Source: CAMQVM01 sp044433365 (GTDB lineage Bacteria > Bacteroidota > Bacteroidia > Bacteroidales > Rikenellaceae). Taken from it: 9,177 nucleotides of DNA. Within the stretch, counting starts at the first letter, position 1, and the number at the start of each line of letters is the position of its first letter. Of the stretch, positions 1 to 6,925 are shown piece after piece. The translations under genes were made by a program, and so were the position numbers. The DNA lies in NCBI GenBank assembly GCA_044433365.1, contig JAWXTR010000103.1:1-9177 (forward strand), in the 5' to 3' direction. The notes below the pieces were generated by a model, which worked only from the letters and a program-made list of their open reading frames with translations, was not told the DNA's origin and did no database searches.

Positions 1-136
1 TATTTTTCACTATTAAATCTCAATATAGAACCACTATATTTTCGATTCAATAGCAAAAAATCTCATCTCCAATAGCACTATTAAAAATACACCAATAATT
101 ATTTTACCCTACTTAATATTTTACTGTTTATATATG

Positions 137-167
137 CAAAAATATATAATATAATATTATAAATCAA
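137..167 (-). promoter_or_regulatory. Candidate leftward Bacteroidota promoter
   Basis: Read on the minus strand, TTG (167-165) is followed after 20 nt by TATTTTTG (144-137), which fits the Bacteroidota primary sigma pattern with a TAnnTTTG -7 box. Transcription would start near 130 and run out of the left edge. The only minus-strand ATG below it (66-64) is followed by a stop after ten codons, so the target gene probably starts outside the window. Such matches arise by chance in AT-rich DNA. Confidence 0.4.
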
Positions 168-189
168 GAGGTTACAAATTTATCAGATA

Positions 190-208
190 CTTACTTTTAG
201 GTTAGTAA
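190..208. promoter_or_regulatory. Possible HxlR-type operator (inverted repeat)
   Basis: TTACT (191-195) and AGTAA (204-208) form a short inverted repeat upstream of the leftward promoter. The string CTTACTTTT (190-198) recurs on the minus strand inside the promoter of the HxlR gene (696-688). A shared operator for the neighbouring regulator is an inference; no binding site is known for this protein. Confidence 0.22.
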
Positions 209-298
209 TGTTGAAAATGAGTGGTTAAAAAAATAAATATTTTTTATTTTTTACGAAAATTTTCAAATTAACCTAAGATTTTTGCTATAAAGCCAATT

Positions 299-652
299 TT
301 AACTACTTTTTTGCTCCCTATTCATAATAATTTGATTGCCTTGATTTAATGCCCAATCTACTAGGTTTTGAAGTAGTGGCACTAGCGATTTGCCCATATC
401 TGTAAGTTTATATTCCACCTTTGGGGGTACTTGTGGATATATTTTTCGGCTCAAATAGCCATCACTCTCTAATGCTCGTAATGTTGAGGTTAATACCTTT
501 TCGGATAGGTCAGGAATTTCACGGTTTATCTCTTTAAAACGCATAGTTTCACCTCTATATATTGTCATCATCACTAGCATCGACCATTTGTCGCCTACTC
601 TTGATAGAACATCTCTAATTGGACAAAAATTTGAAGTTTCTTTATTATTCAT
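299..652 (-). CDS. HxlR-family winged-helix transcriptional regulator
   Basis: A 117-residue protein of the usual HxlR length. The family signature is clear: Cys10 followed by Pro, the GDKW segment at 20-23, the recognition region with MRFKEI (37-42), DLSEKVLTSTLRALESDGYL across 48-67, and the wing and YKLTDMGKSL at 81-90. HxlR proteins are small dimeric DNA-binding repressors or activators; several (for example YodB) sense electrophiles or oxidants through the conserved N-terminal Cys, which is present here. The gene diverges from the sulfatase maturase with 156 nt between the two starts, each with its own promoter, so it may control the maturase, itself, or both. That link is inferred from position only. 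The start is the first ATG behind a good promoter, and it places the conserved Cys at the usual N-terminal spot. Confidence 0.92.
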   Translation of the reverse strand: MNNKETSNFCPIRDVLSRVGDKWSMLVMMTIYRGETMRFKEINREIPDLSEKVLTSTLRALESDGYLSRKIYPQVPPKVEYKLTDMGKSLVPLLQNLVDWALNQGNQIIMNREQKSS

Positions 653-685
653 ATTTTACTTGCTTTAAAATTGTATTTAACGCAC

Positions 686-716
686 CAAAAGTAAGCAACT
701 ATATTTAAATTTGCAA
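686..716 (-). promoter_or_regulatory. Promoter of the HxlR-type regulator
   Basis: On the minus strand TTG (716-714) is followed after 20 nt by TACTTTTG (693-686), matching the Bacteroidota TAnnTTTG -7 box. It lies about 34 nt before the ATG at 652. The -7 box is embedded in CTTACTTTTGG, and the hexamer GCAACT occurs on the plus strand at 695-700 and 713-718, so an autoregulatory operator could overlap this promoter. Confidence 0.6.
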
Positions 717-755
717 CTGAATTGTGTAAATAGTCTCGGTTTTTTAGATAATAGA

Positions 756-786
756 TTTCTTATTTCGATAAATTATTATACCTTTG
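756..786 (+). promoter_or_regulatory. Promoter of the sulfatase maturase gene
   Basis: TTTC (756-759), a 19-nt spacer and TACCTTTG (779-786) match the Bacteroidota promoter pattern, with the -33 element one base off TTTG. The -7 box ends 22 nt before the ATG at 809, giving a short A-rich leader without a Shine-Dalgarno site, as is normal for the phylum. Confidence 0.65.
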
Positions 787-808
787 CCTTTCAAAAACAA
801 AATAAACG

Positions 809-2071
809 ATGAATAGAAATAGATCAACTATATCTTTTAACGAAGCCCAAAAGATATCATCTCCAAAGAGTTTTACCACTATGGTAAAACCAATCGGAAG
901 TAACTGTAACATGCGTTGTACCTACTGCTACTACCTTGATAAAGGGTTACTTTATGATAATTTAGCTCCATCTACAGTAATGACTGACAAAGTATTACGT
1001 GAATATATTGCGCAATATATCGAGGCTAACGATGTCGATACAATTACATTCTGTTGGCACGGTGGTGAGCCGCTTTTAGCAGGTATTAAGTTTTATGAAA
1101 AGGCTATGCAGTACCAAAAAAAGTATGCTAAAGGTAAAAAAATTGAAAATACACTTCAAACAAATGGACTTTTAATAAACGACGATTGGTGTAAATTTTT
1201 TCACGACAACGATTTCTTAGTTGGACTTTCATTAGATGGTCCGGAGGATATTCACGATGCTTATCGTAAAAACGTAGGGGGTGCACCAACTTTTAGTAAA
1301 GTTATGCGTGCAGCTGAGCGTTTAACCTACAATAAAGTAGAATTTAATACACTAAGTGTAGTAAATAATCTTTGTGCAGGACGTGGTAAGGAGGTTTACA
1401 ACTTCTTTAAATCTATCGGTAGCCACTATATGCAGTTTCTACCAGCTGTTGAATTTATATCGCCAGAGCAGTTAGAGTCGCTAGGCGGTAGAGGTCGTAT
1501 TTTATCTCCTGAGCAAGCAGGTTCAGGTGTTGTAAGCGAATGGAGTACAGATGCTTTAGATTTTGGTCGTTTTCTATGCGATATTTTTGACGAGTGGATT
1601 AAAACCGATGTTGGTACATATTATGTACAGATGTTTGATGTTACGCTTGCAAATTGGTATGGTGTAAAACCTGGTCTTTGTGCATTTTCAAAAAGTTGTG
1701 GCGATGGTTTAGTGGTTGAATTTAATGGTGATGTATACTCTTGCGACCACTTTGTATATCCAGAATACCTAATAGGTAATATTGAGACAGACCACCTACG
1801 CTCAATCTACTCATCTAAACAACAATTTAGATTTGGTGTAGCAAAACGTAATAATCTTCCAGATAGTTGTACACGTTGTAAATACTATTTCGCTTGTACA
1901 GGAGGTTGCCCAAAACATCGTTTTGGACGTACCGAAAGCGATCCTAAAGCAAATATTCTTTGTGAGGGTTACAAAATGTTCTTCGAACACGTTCACCCAT
2001 ATATGGATAAAATGGCAGCACTTCTTCGTAGTGAGCAGGCACCTGCTAAGATTATGGATATGATTAAATAG
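809..2071 (+). CDS. Anaerobic sulfatase-maturating enzyme (radical SAM/SPASM)
   Basis: A 420-residue radical SAM enzyme that oxidises the active-site Ser or Cys of a sulfatase to 3-oxoalanine (formylglycine) without oxygen, before the sulfatase leaves the cytoplasm. The SAM cluster motif CX3CX2C is at C33, C37, C40, and the GGEP motif at 85-88. The SPASM part holds C291, C297, C312, C354, C357, C363, C367 and C385; the spacing X5, X14, X41, X2, X5, X3, X17 is that of characterised anSMEs with two auxiliary 4Fe-4S clusters. D313 directly after C312 corresponds to the proposed catalytic base of the Clostridium perfringens enzyme. It has its own promoter and a strong terminator, so it is not in the sulfatase operon, but the Ser-type sulfatase 3.3 kb downstream is the obvious substrate. 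It could also serve other sulfatases in the genome. Start chosen from the promoter position. Confidence 0.95.
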   Translation: MNRNRSTISFNEAQKISSPKSFTTMVKPIGSNCNMRCTYCYYLDKGLLYDNLAPSTVMTDKVLREYIAQYIEANDVDTITFCWHGGEPLLAGIKFYEKAMQYQKKYAKGKKIENTLQTNGLLINDDWCKFFHDNDFLVGLSLDGPEDIHDAYRKNVGGAPTFSKVMRAAERLTYNKVEFNTLSVVNNLCAGRGKEVYNFFKSIGSHYMQFLPAVEFISPEQLESLGGRGRILSPEQAGSGVVSEWSTDALDFGRFLCDIFDEWIKTDVGTYYVQMFDVTLANWYGVKPGLCAFSKSCGDGLVVEFNGDVYSCDHFVYPEYLIGNIETDHLRSIYSSKQQFRFGVAKRNNLPDSCTRCKYYFACTGGCPKHRFGRTESDPKANILCEGYKMFFEHVHPYMDKMAALLRSEQAPAKIMDMIK

Positions 2072-2085
2072 TTATTTTAAAATTT

Positions 2086-2131
2086 CCCAAAAAAGACCTC
2101 AATTTTGTAAAAAAATTGGGGTCTTTTTGGG
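2086..2131 (+). terminator. Intrinsic terminator after the maturase gene
   Basis: A long stem joins 2086-2106 with 2112-2131 (CCCAAAAAAGACC on one side, GGTCTTTTTGGG on the other), with a one-base bulge, one wobble pair and a very short loop. It begins 15 nt after the stop codon. The flanking A and T tracts would make it work on either strand. Confidence 0.85.
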
Positions 2132-2237
2132 TTGTTAAGTAAAAATAATAGACCATTTTCAGGTTCGCACGCAACAGTCGAGACGTAGCCACAAACTGTA
2201 ATTCATAATTCATAATTGCCGAGTTCAATAACACCCC

Positions 2238-2267
2238 GTAGAGACGTTGTGCACAACGTCTGTAACC
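2238..2267 (+). repeat. Palindromic repeat unit 1
   Basis: Contains the perfect 20-bp palindrome AGACGTTGTGCACAACGTCT (2242-2261), preceded by GTAG and followed by GTAACC. It is 52 nt upstream of unit 2 in the same orientation. Confidence 0.85.
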
Positions 2268-2289
2268 AAACCAAGTTTACCGAACCAAG

Positions 2290-2319
2290 GTAGAGACGTT
2301 GTGTACAACGTCTGTAACC
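2290..2319 (+). repeat. Palindromic repeat unit 2
   Basis: Same sequence as unit 1 except for one central base (TGTGTACA instead of TGTGCACA), so the 20-bp palindrome (2294-2313) has one non-Watson-Crick pair at its centre. The same GTAG start and GTAACC end are present. Confidence 0.85.
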
Positions 2320-2373
2320 GAACACAGCTAACCAAAGCAATAATAATTGAATGTGCCAAGTCAAATTCAAACC

Positions 2374-2399
2374 CAGACGTAGCAGGGCTACGTCTCTAC
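2374..2399 (-). repeat. Palindromic repeat unit 3, inverted orientation
   Basis: AGACGTAGC (2375-2383) and GCTACGTCT (2387-2395) form a 9-bp stem with a 3-nt loop. Read on the minus strand it begins GGTAGAGACGT and ends ACGTCTG, so it is an inverted relative of units 1 and 2 with a different stem tip. Confidence 0.75.
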
Positions 2400-2496
2400 C
2401 GCCGAGCCGCAAATTGTAATTCATAACAACAGATTTTGATAACGAGACCATTTTCAAAAAAATAATATCAGACAACAGATAAATTATTGATTTTTC

Positions 2497-2527
2497 TTGT
2501 TTTTTTAGATAATAATAATTATTTTTG
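2497..2527 (+). promoter_or_regulatory. Candidate promoter of the GH2-sulfatase operon
   Basis: TTG (2497-2499), 20 nt, then TATTTTTG (2520-2527) matches the Bacteroidota promoter form. It would give a leader of about 220 nt that includes the whole foldback element. No better match is seen closer to the ATG at 2752. Confidence 0.45.
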
Positions 2528-2548
2528 ACGAATATTTTGTAAAATAAT

Positions 2549-2591
2549 AAAGGGAACTTCTAAAATCTGACTTTCGGAGCTTTCCCTTTTT
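2549..2591 (+). terminator. Possible leader terminator/attenuator hairpin
   Basis: AAAGGGAA (2549-2556) pairs with TTCCCTTT (2582-2589) and the 3' arm runs into a T tract to 2591. The loop is large (25 nt), so the stem is weak. It is mutually exclusive with the larger foldback pairing, because 2586-2595 is also complementary to 2669-2678. A regulatory role is inference. Confidence 0.3.
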
Positions 2592-2713
2592 AAGGCTTCA
2601 TCTTTGAATTTTGTAAATATGGGCAGTAGAGCCACTACAACCCATATTTACAAAATCCAAATCTAAAACCTTAAAAAGAAAAATCTCTCAAAATTCAGAA
2701 TTTAGAACTCCCC
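2551..2713. repeat. 163-nt imperfect foldback (MITE-like) element, copy A
   Basis: The two halves are inverted copies almost end to end. The innermost arms TTTTGTAAATATGGG (2609-2623) and 2641-2655 pair perfectly over 15 bp around a 17-nt loop. CTTTTTAAGG (2586-2595) pairs with 2669-2678, and over the 38 nt from 2586 to 2623 only five positions mismatch. The outer ends (2552-2573 against 2692-2713) pair with a few mismatches. The flanks are the near-identical TAAAATAATAA (2540-2550) and TAAAATTAATAA (2714-2725), a possible target duplication but low-complexity. It encodes nothing. A shortened copy lies at 6925-6965. Confidence 0.75.
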
Positions 2714-2751
2714 TAAAATTAATAAATAAAATCCCCAAAAAAATAATAGTT

Positions 2752-5325
2752 ATGAAAACTACTAAAAAATTACCACTATTCTTAACCTTTGCTTCTCTAT
2801 TTTCATCGCAGCTACTATTTGCACAAACTCAATCAGGTGAGAATACATTTGAAAAATTCAACAGTGATTGGTTATTTACCGAAACAGATTCGCCAGATTA
2901 TCGTTTAACAACCTATGACCCTGCTTCTTGGCGAGAGTTAAACCTCCCTCATGATTGGTCGATAGAACACAACTTTTCAAAAGATTTGGAAGGTTGTACG
3001 GCTTTTATGCCTGGTGGAATAGGGTGGTATAGTAAAAAATTTCATACCACTATTGATAAAAATCAAAAAGCTTATATTATTTTTGATGGTGTATACAACA
3101 ATGCTGAATTTTGGATTAATGGAATAAAAATAGGTGAACATCCTTTTGGCTATGCTCCAATTTACTATGATTTAACTTCGCTTTTAGCTCCAAAAGGTGA
3201 AGAAAATAGGCTTTCGGTGCGTGTAGACCATAGTCGATATGCTGATAGTCGTTGGTATACAGGTTCGGGCATCTATCGTGATGTGCATATTGTAGTGACT
3301 GACAAACTCCATATCCCTGTATGGGGTACCTATATCACCACTCCAGAGGTTAGCTCTAAAAGTGCTATTGTAGATATTAATGTTGATGTTAAAAACGAAT
3401 ATGATGCTCCAAAAAGTGGGGTAGTGGTGTCGGATATTTTCAATTCAAAAGGCGAAAAAGTGGCCACTGCTTCTGCTTCGTTCTCGCTTAATGCAGGTGA
3501 AAAAACTACAACTAACGATAGTGTAGAGATTGAAAATCCTGAGCTTTGGGGTGTAGATTCTCCAACGCTTTACACTGTTAAAAGTAGAGTAATCGCCGAT
3601 AACAATACAATTGATGAAAGAGAGACAAAAATAGGTATTCGCTCATTTAGATTTGATAAAGACAAAGGATTTTATTTGAATGACGAAAATATGAAAATCA
3701 AAGGGGTATGTCTACACCACGATGCTGGTTTAGTTGGGTGTGCCGTTCCTCGTGATGTTTGGAAACGTAGATTATTGGCTCTTAAAGATATGGGTAGTAA
3801 TGCAATTCGTACATCTCACAACCCTGTTTCAGACGAATTTTTAGAACTTTGCGATGAGTTAGGATTTTTGGTGCAACATGAGTTTTACGATGAGTGGGAT
3901 TTACCAAAAGATAAGCGTTATAATATGCAAGATAAGGAGGTAGACTACATTACACGTGGTCACTCCGAAAATTTTCAAGAGTGGGCTGAGATTGACCTTA
4001 AAAACACGATGCTTTCAAGTCGAAACCACCCCTCGATTTTTCAGTGGAGTATAGGAAACGAAATTGAGTGGACATATCCGGGTAATCGTACTGCTACAGG
4101 TCTATTTGGTAATACTAATAAGAATGGTAAGACCGATTGGACTCTATGGCGTGTACCTACTCCTCCTAACACACCAGAGCAGGTTCGTGAATTTTGGGCT
4201 TCCTACCCCGACCAAACTTTTGATATGGGTCAGACAGCCAAAAAACTTGCAGCATGGACTCGTGAGATGGATACCACTCGCCCTGTTACAGCAAATCTAA
4301 TACTTCCTACCTCAAGTATGGAGACTGACTATGCTAAAGTGTTGGATGTAATAGGGTTTAGCTATAAGGAGACAAAATATGACTACTTCAAAGAGAATTA
4401 TCCTGATAAACCGATGATGGGAACAGAAAATGTGGTTCGTTGGTATGAGTGGAAAGCGGTTTTAGACCACGATTTTATCCCTGGTATATTTCTTTGGACT
4501 GGTGTAGATTATATGGGTGAGTGTCGTGAAAATTCATGGCCTGTAAAGGTTACTCCACATGGACCACTCGATATTGCAGCATTTCCAAGAGGTTCTTACT
4601 ACGCTTTCAAATCATTCTGGAGCGATGAGCCAGTTCTTGCAATTTATACTCAAACTCAGGAGCTTTCGACCTTTAAAAAAGATAGCGATGGAAGTGTCGT
4701 AGAGAAGAAAAAAGATGCTTGGAAATTGGCTCCACGTGAGTGGCAGAAAGTAAACCCTTATTGGAACTATAACGATGATCAACAAACAATAGTTGAGATA
4801 TATTCTAACTGTAGTGAGGTTGAACTATTCCAAAATGGTAAATCTTTAGGCAAACAGTATCTTGATAATCAAGATGATAGAATCTATAAATGGGCTGTCG
4901 ACTATAAAGATGGAAAAATTGAGGCTAGAGGTGTAAAAGATGGCGAAAAAGTGGTTGAGTCGTTGGAAACTTTAGGTAGTGCCACCTCTATTTCGCTTAC
5001 TGCCGATAGAGAGGGTATGGAGGCAAATGAGTGTGATGTACTCCATGTAGTTGCGCAGCTTGTAGATGATAAAGGCAGAGCAATTAAAAATCAAGAAGAG
5101 CAGATTACTTTTGAAATAGAGGGTGAATATCACTTCTTAGGCACAGATTGCGGTGATACCTCAAAATACGACACCTTTAAAAGTCGTACAATCAATAGCT
5201 ATTTAGGTCGCTGTCTACTAGCAGTTCAATCTACAGACAAAAGCGGAACTATTACCGTTAAAGCAAAAAATAGTGATGGTAAACTTATTAGTAGCAATAC
5301 CATAAATGTAAATGTAACAGAATAA
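2752..5325 (+). CDS. Secreted glycoside hydrolase family 2 enzyme (beta-galactosidase-like)
   Basis: An 857-residue GH2 enzyme with a signal peptide (residues 1-24, likely cut after LLFA). Order of domains: jelly-roll sugar-binding domain (about 33-185, with LPHDW at 65-69 and YTGSGIYRDV at 169-178), Ig-like domain (190-298), TIM barrel (300-615), a DUF4982-type domain (620-740, with VELFQNGKSLG at 690-700) and a C-terminal Ig-like domain (745-857). The acid/base is E437 in SIGNEIEW and the nucleophile is E559 in MMGTENV; NAIRTSHNP is at 350-358. The segment after it reads QHEFYDEW where most relatives have a DExFDEW form. It is the first gene of an operon, with the sulfatase 4 nt downstream, so the substrate is probably a sulfated beta-glycoside such as a galactoside. 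Other GH2 activities (glucuronidase, mannosidase) cannot be excluded. No Shine-Dalgarno site is seen before the ATG. Confidence 0.93.
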   Translation: MKTTKKLPLFLTFASLFSSQLLFAQTQSGENTFEKFNSDWLFTETDSPDYRLTTYDPASWRELNLPHDWSIEHNFSKDLEGCTAFMPGGIGWYSKKFHTTIDKNQKAYIIFDGVYNNAEFWINGIKIGEHPFGYAPIYYDLTSLLAPKGEENRLSVRVDHSRYADSRWYTGSGIYRDVHIVVTDKLHIPVWGTYITTPEVSSKSAIVDINVDVKNEYDAPKSGVVVSDIFNSKGEKVATASASFSLNAGEKTTTNDSVEIENPELWGVDSPTLYTVKSRVIADNNTIDERETKIGIRSFRFDKDKGFYLNDENMKIKGVCLHHDAGLVGCAVPRDVWKRRLLALKDMGSNAIRTSHNPVSDEFLELCDELGFLVQHEFYDEWDLPKDKRYNMQDKEVDYITRGHSENFQEWAEIDLKNTMLSSRNHPSIFQWSIGNEIEWTYPGNRTATGLFGNTNKNGKTDWTLWRVPTPPNTPEQVREFWASYPDQTFDMGQTAKKLAAWTREMDTTRPVTANLILPTSSMETDYAKVLDVIGFSYKETKYDYFKENYPDKPMMGTENVVRWYEWKAVLDHDFIPGIFLWTGVDYMGECRENSWPVKVTPHGPLDIAAFPRGSYYAFKSFWSDEPVLAIYTQTQELSTFKKDSDGSVVEKKKDAWKLAPREWQKVNPYWNYNDDQQTIVEIYSNCSEVELFQNGKSLGKQYLDNQDDRIYKWAVDYKDGKIEARGVKDGEKVVESLETLGSATSISLTADREGMEANECDVLHVVAQLVDDKGRAIKNQEEQITFEIEGEYHFLGTDCGDTSKYDTFKSRTINSYLGRCLLAVQSTDKSGTITVKAKNSDGKLISSNTINVNVTE

Positions 5326-5329
5326 TATT

Positions 5330-6925
5330 ATGTATTTAAAAAGAGATTATATATTTCCAACATTAGCAGTAGCTTCATCGTTTTTAGGCTCGTGTAGCAG
5401 TGTTGGTGGTCAAAAATCAGATAATAGACCAAACCTACTAATAATTCAAACTGATGAGCAGAGTTTCAAAACGTTAGGTTGCTATCGTGAATTAGTCGAT
5501 AGCTCGCAAGCTTATGCTTGGGGCATGGATGCTAAGGTGGAGACTCCAAATATCGATAGATTGGCAAGAGAGGGGGTGCTTTGCAACAATTTCTATGCTG
5601 CAAGCCCTGTTAGTACTCCTTCACGTGCTTCGTTCCAAACAGGGTTATATCCAGTTGCTACGAAAGCTCCGATAAACGGCATGGCGATGGATGCAAATCT
5701 TCCAACTTTTGCCGAAATGTTGCGTCGTGATGGCTACCAAACCGATTATGTAGGGAAATGGCACCTTGCAGGTACACCACACTTCGATAAGTTATATATG
5801 AATCCTGGCTATGCCTTTGGATATATGGATAGAAGCTTTGTGTTTGAGACAAATCATAGTAAATGGTATGAAATTGTGGGTGAAATTAACGATATTGTAC
5901 CATCGAACAAAACTCCTAAGGTGGTCGACCCTGCGATGTATAGTACCGATTTTCTAACTGATAGGTGTATTGAGATGTTGGAGCGTGATAAAGACAAACC
6001 GTTCTGTATGATGCTTTCAATTCCCGATCCTCACTCTCCAAATATCTCTCGTGAACCTTACAAAACGATGTTTGGAAATATGAAAATCGATCCACCTACT
6101 ACAATGGATAGTGAGCTTGTGGCTGAGCGTCCAAAATGGGCAGTAGGGGGTAAAAACGAATCGAAAGCGTTTGATGCAAAACAGGTGCGTGAATATTTTG
6201 CAATGGTAAAGTGTATTGACGATAATGTGGGTAAAATATTAGACTATTTAGATGAAAATAATCTAACCGACAACACTATAGTGGTGTTTACCTCCGACCA
6301 TGGCGACAATATGTACGAGCACCACAAAATGAATAAAGGCAATCCTTATCAATCTGCTGCAAAAATTCCATTTATAGTTCGTTATCCAAATAAAATAGAT
6401 GCAGGCAAAGTAATCGAAAAAAGTTACACTACAAACGACTTTGCACCTACAATTTTAGGGCTTATGGGAGCTTCGCAAATTGAAAATGTACACGGTATTA
6501 ATGATGCCCAGACCTTTTTAAACAGCGAAAAGGTGGTTGACTCCGATCGTATAGTCTACCTTACCGACTCACCTTTTAATGTATGGACTGCTGCTATAGA
6601 TGGTCGTCATAAATTGGTTTTGTCGTGTCGTGATACTCCATACCTCTTTGATTTAGAGAAAGATCCATTGGAAAATATAAATTTCTACTCAGATCCAGCC
6701 TACAAAGAGGTGGTAGAGCGACTACAACCAGAGCTTCTACGCCAAATGAAGCAGTACGGCGAACCAGCACTCGATTTAGGCTTTAAATATTTGCTTTCAG
6801 AAGATGATACCGTAGAGTACGTCTCACCTTATGAGGGAATGAGCCTCGAGCAGATAAACAAGGCTGAAAGCAAGGTGCTCAGTGATGCTATTTATCAGAT
6901 TTACGATAAGTGTTATAATAAGTAA
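5330..6925 (+). CDS. Ser-type family S1 sulfatase, predicted lipoprotein
   Basis: A 531-residue alkaline-phosphatase-fold sulfatase that removes sulfate esters from a glycan outside the cytoplasm. The signature S95-T-P-S-R99 with TG at 104-105 carries Ser, not Cys, at the position converted to formylglycine, so activation depends on an anaerobic maturase such as the one encoded upstream. Other active-site parts: TDE at 41-43 (D42 as metal ligand), GKWH at 142-145 (K143, H145), H235 in DPHSP, TSDHGD at 321-326 (D323, H324) and K336 in MNKGNPY. The N-terminus has a basic start, a hydrophobic segment and the lipobox L-G-S-C22, indicating lipid anchoring; residues after C22 are not acidic, so a Bacteroidota surface-export signal is not obvious. 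It lies 4 nt after the GH2 gene and must be cotranscribed. The S1 subfamily and hence the sulfate position attacked cannot be told from the sequence alone. Confidence 0.94.
   Translation: MYLKRDYIFPTLAVASSFLGSCSSVGGQKSDNRPNLLIIQTDEQSFKTLGCYRELVDSSQAYAWGMDAKVETPNIDRLAREGVLCNNFYAASPVSTPSRASFQTGLYPVATKAPINGMAMDANLPTFAEMLRRDGYQTDYVGKWHLAGTPHFDKLYMNPGYAFGYMDRSFVFETNHSKWYEIVGEINDIVPSNKTPKVVDPAMYSTDFLTDRCIEMLERDKDKPFCMMLSIPDPHSPNISREPYKTMFGNMKIDPPTTMDSELVAERPKWAVGGKNESKAFDAKQVREYFAMVKCIDDNVGKILDYLDENNLTDNTIVVFTSDHGDNMYEHHKMNKGNPYQSAAKIPFIVRYPNKIDAGKVIEKSYTTNDFAPTILGLMGASQIENVHGINDAQTFLNSEKVVDSDRIVYLTDSPFNVWTAAIDGRHKLVLSCRDTPYLFDLEKDPLENINFYSDPAYKEVVERLQPELLRQMKQYGEPALDLGFKYLLSEDDTVEYVSPYEGMSLEQINKAESKVLSDAIYQIYDKCYNK

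Larger units (their letters stand above)
1..298. other. AT-rich gene-free left margin
   Basis: No convincing coding region is visible on either strand. The stretch is very AT-rich and contains poly-A/T blocks around 228-252 and the short palindrome GAAAATTTTC at 255-264. It lies downstream of the HxlR-type regulator. The only interpretable signals are a candidate leftward promoter (137-167) and a short inverted repeat (191-208), listed separately. No convincing intrinsic terminator for the regulator is seen. Confidence 0.6.
2150..2456. repeat. Cluster of palindromic repeats bounded by 12-nt direct repeats
   Basis: Gene-free block containing two head-to-tail hairpin units, one inverted unit and a half unit (GAGACGTAGCC, 2180-2190), all built around GTAGAGACG. 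A second motif, CAAAyTGTAATTCATAA, occurs at 2192-2208 and 2410-2426, and GCCGAG at 2218-2223 and 2401-2406. The whole block is bracketed by AGACCATTTTCA at 2150-2161 and 2445-2456. Similar GTAGAGACG hairpins are familiar intergenic repeats in Bacteroidota, from memory. No transposase is encoded, so any movement would need an enzyme in trans. Confidence 0.75.

Noticed and set aside
197..276. Inverted repeat TTAGGTTA (197-204) / TAACCTAA (269-276)
   Set aside because: Eight bases separated by 64 nt in very AT-rich DNA; could easily be chance and no function follows.
2238..2319. Possible CRISPR array
   Set aside because: Only two direct units, the repeats are self-complementary throughout, the third unit is inverted and no cas genes are present.
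2203..2475. Open frame of 90 codons on the minus strand
   Set aside because: It runs through the palindrome cluster and its apparent protein is a translation of the repeats; no family features, and the repeats explain the sequence.
2609..2655. Simple intrinsic terminator
   Set aside because: The 15-bp stem is perfect but is not followed by a T tract, and it is the core of a longer foldback; listed as part of that element instead.
4064..4300. Second open frame inside the GH2 gene
   Set aside because: Lies wholly within a strongly supported GH2 catalytic domain and has no recognisable features of its own.
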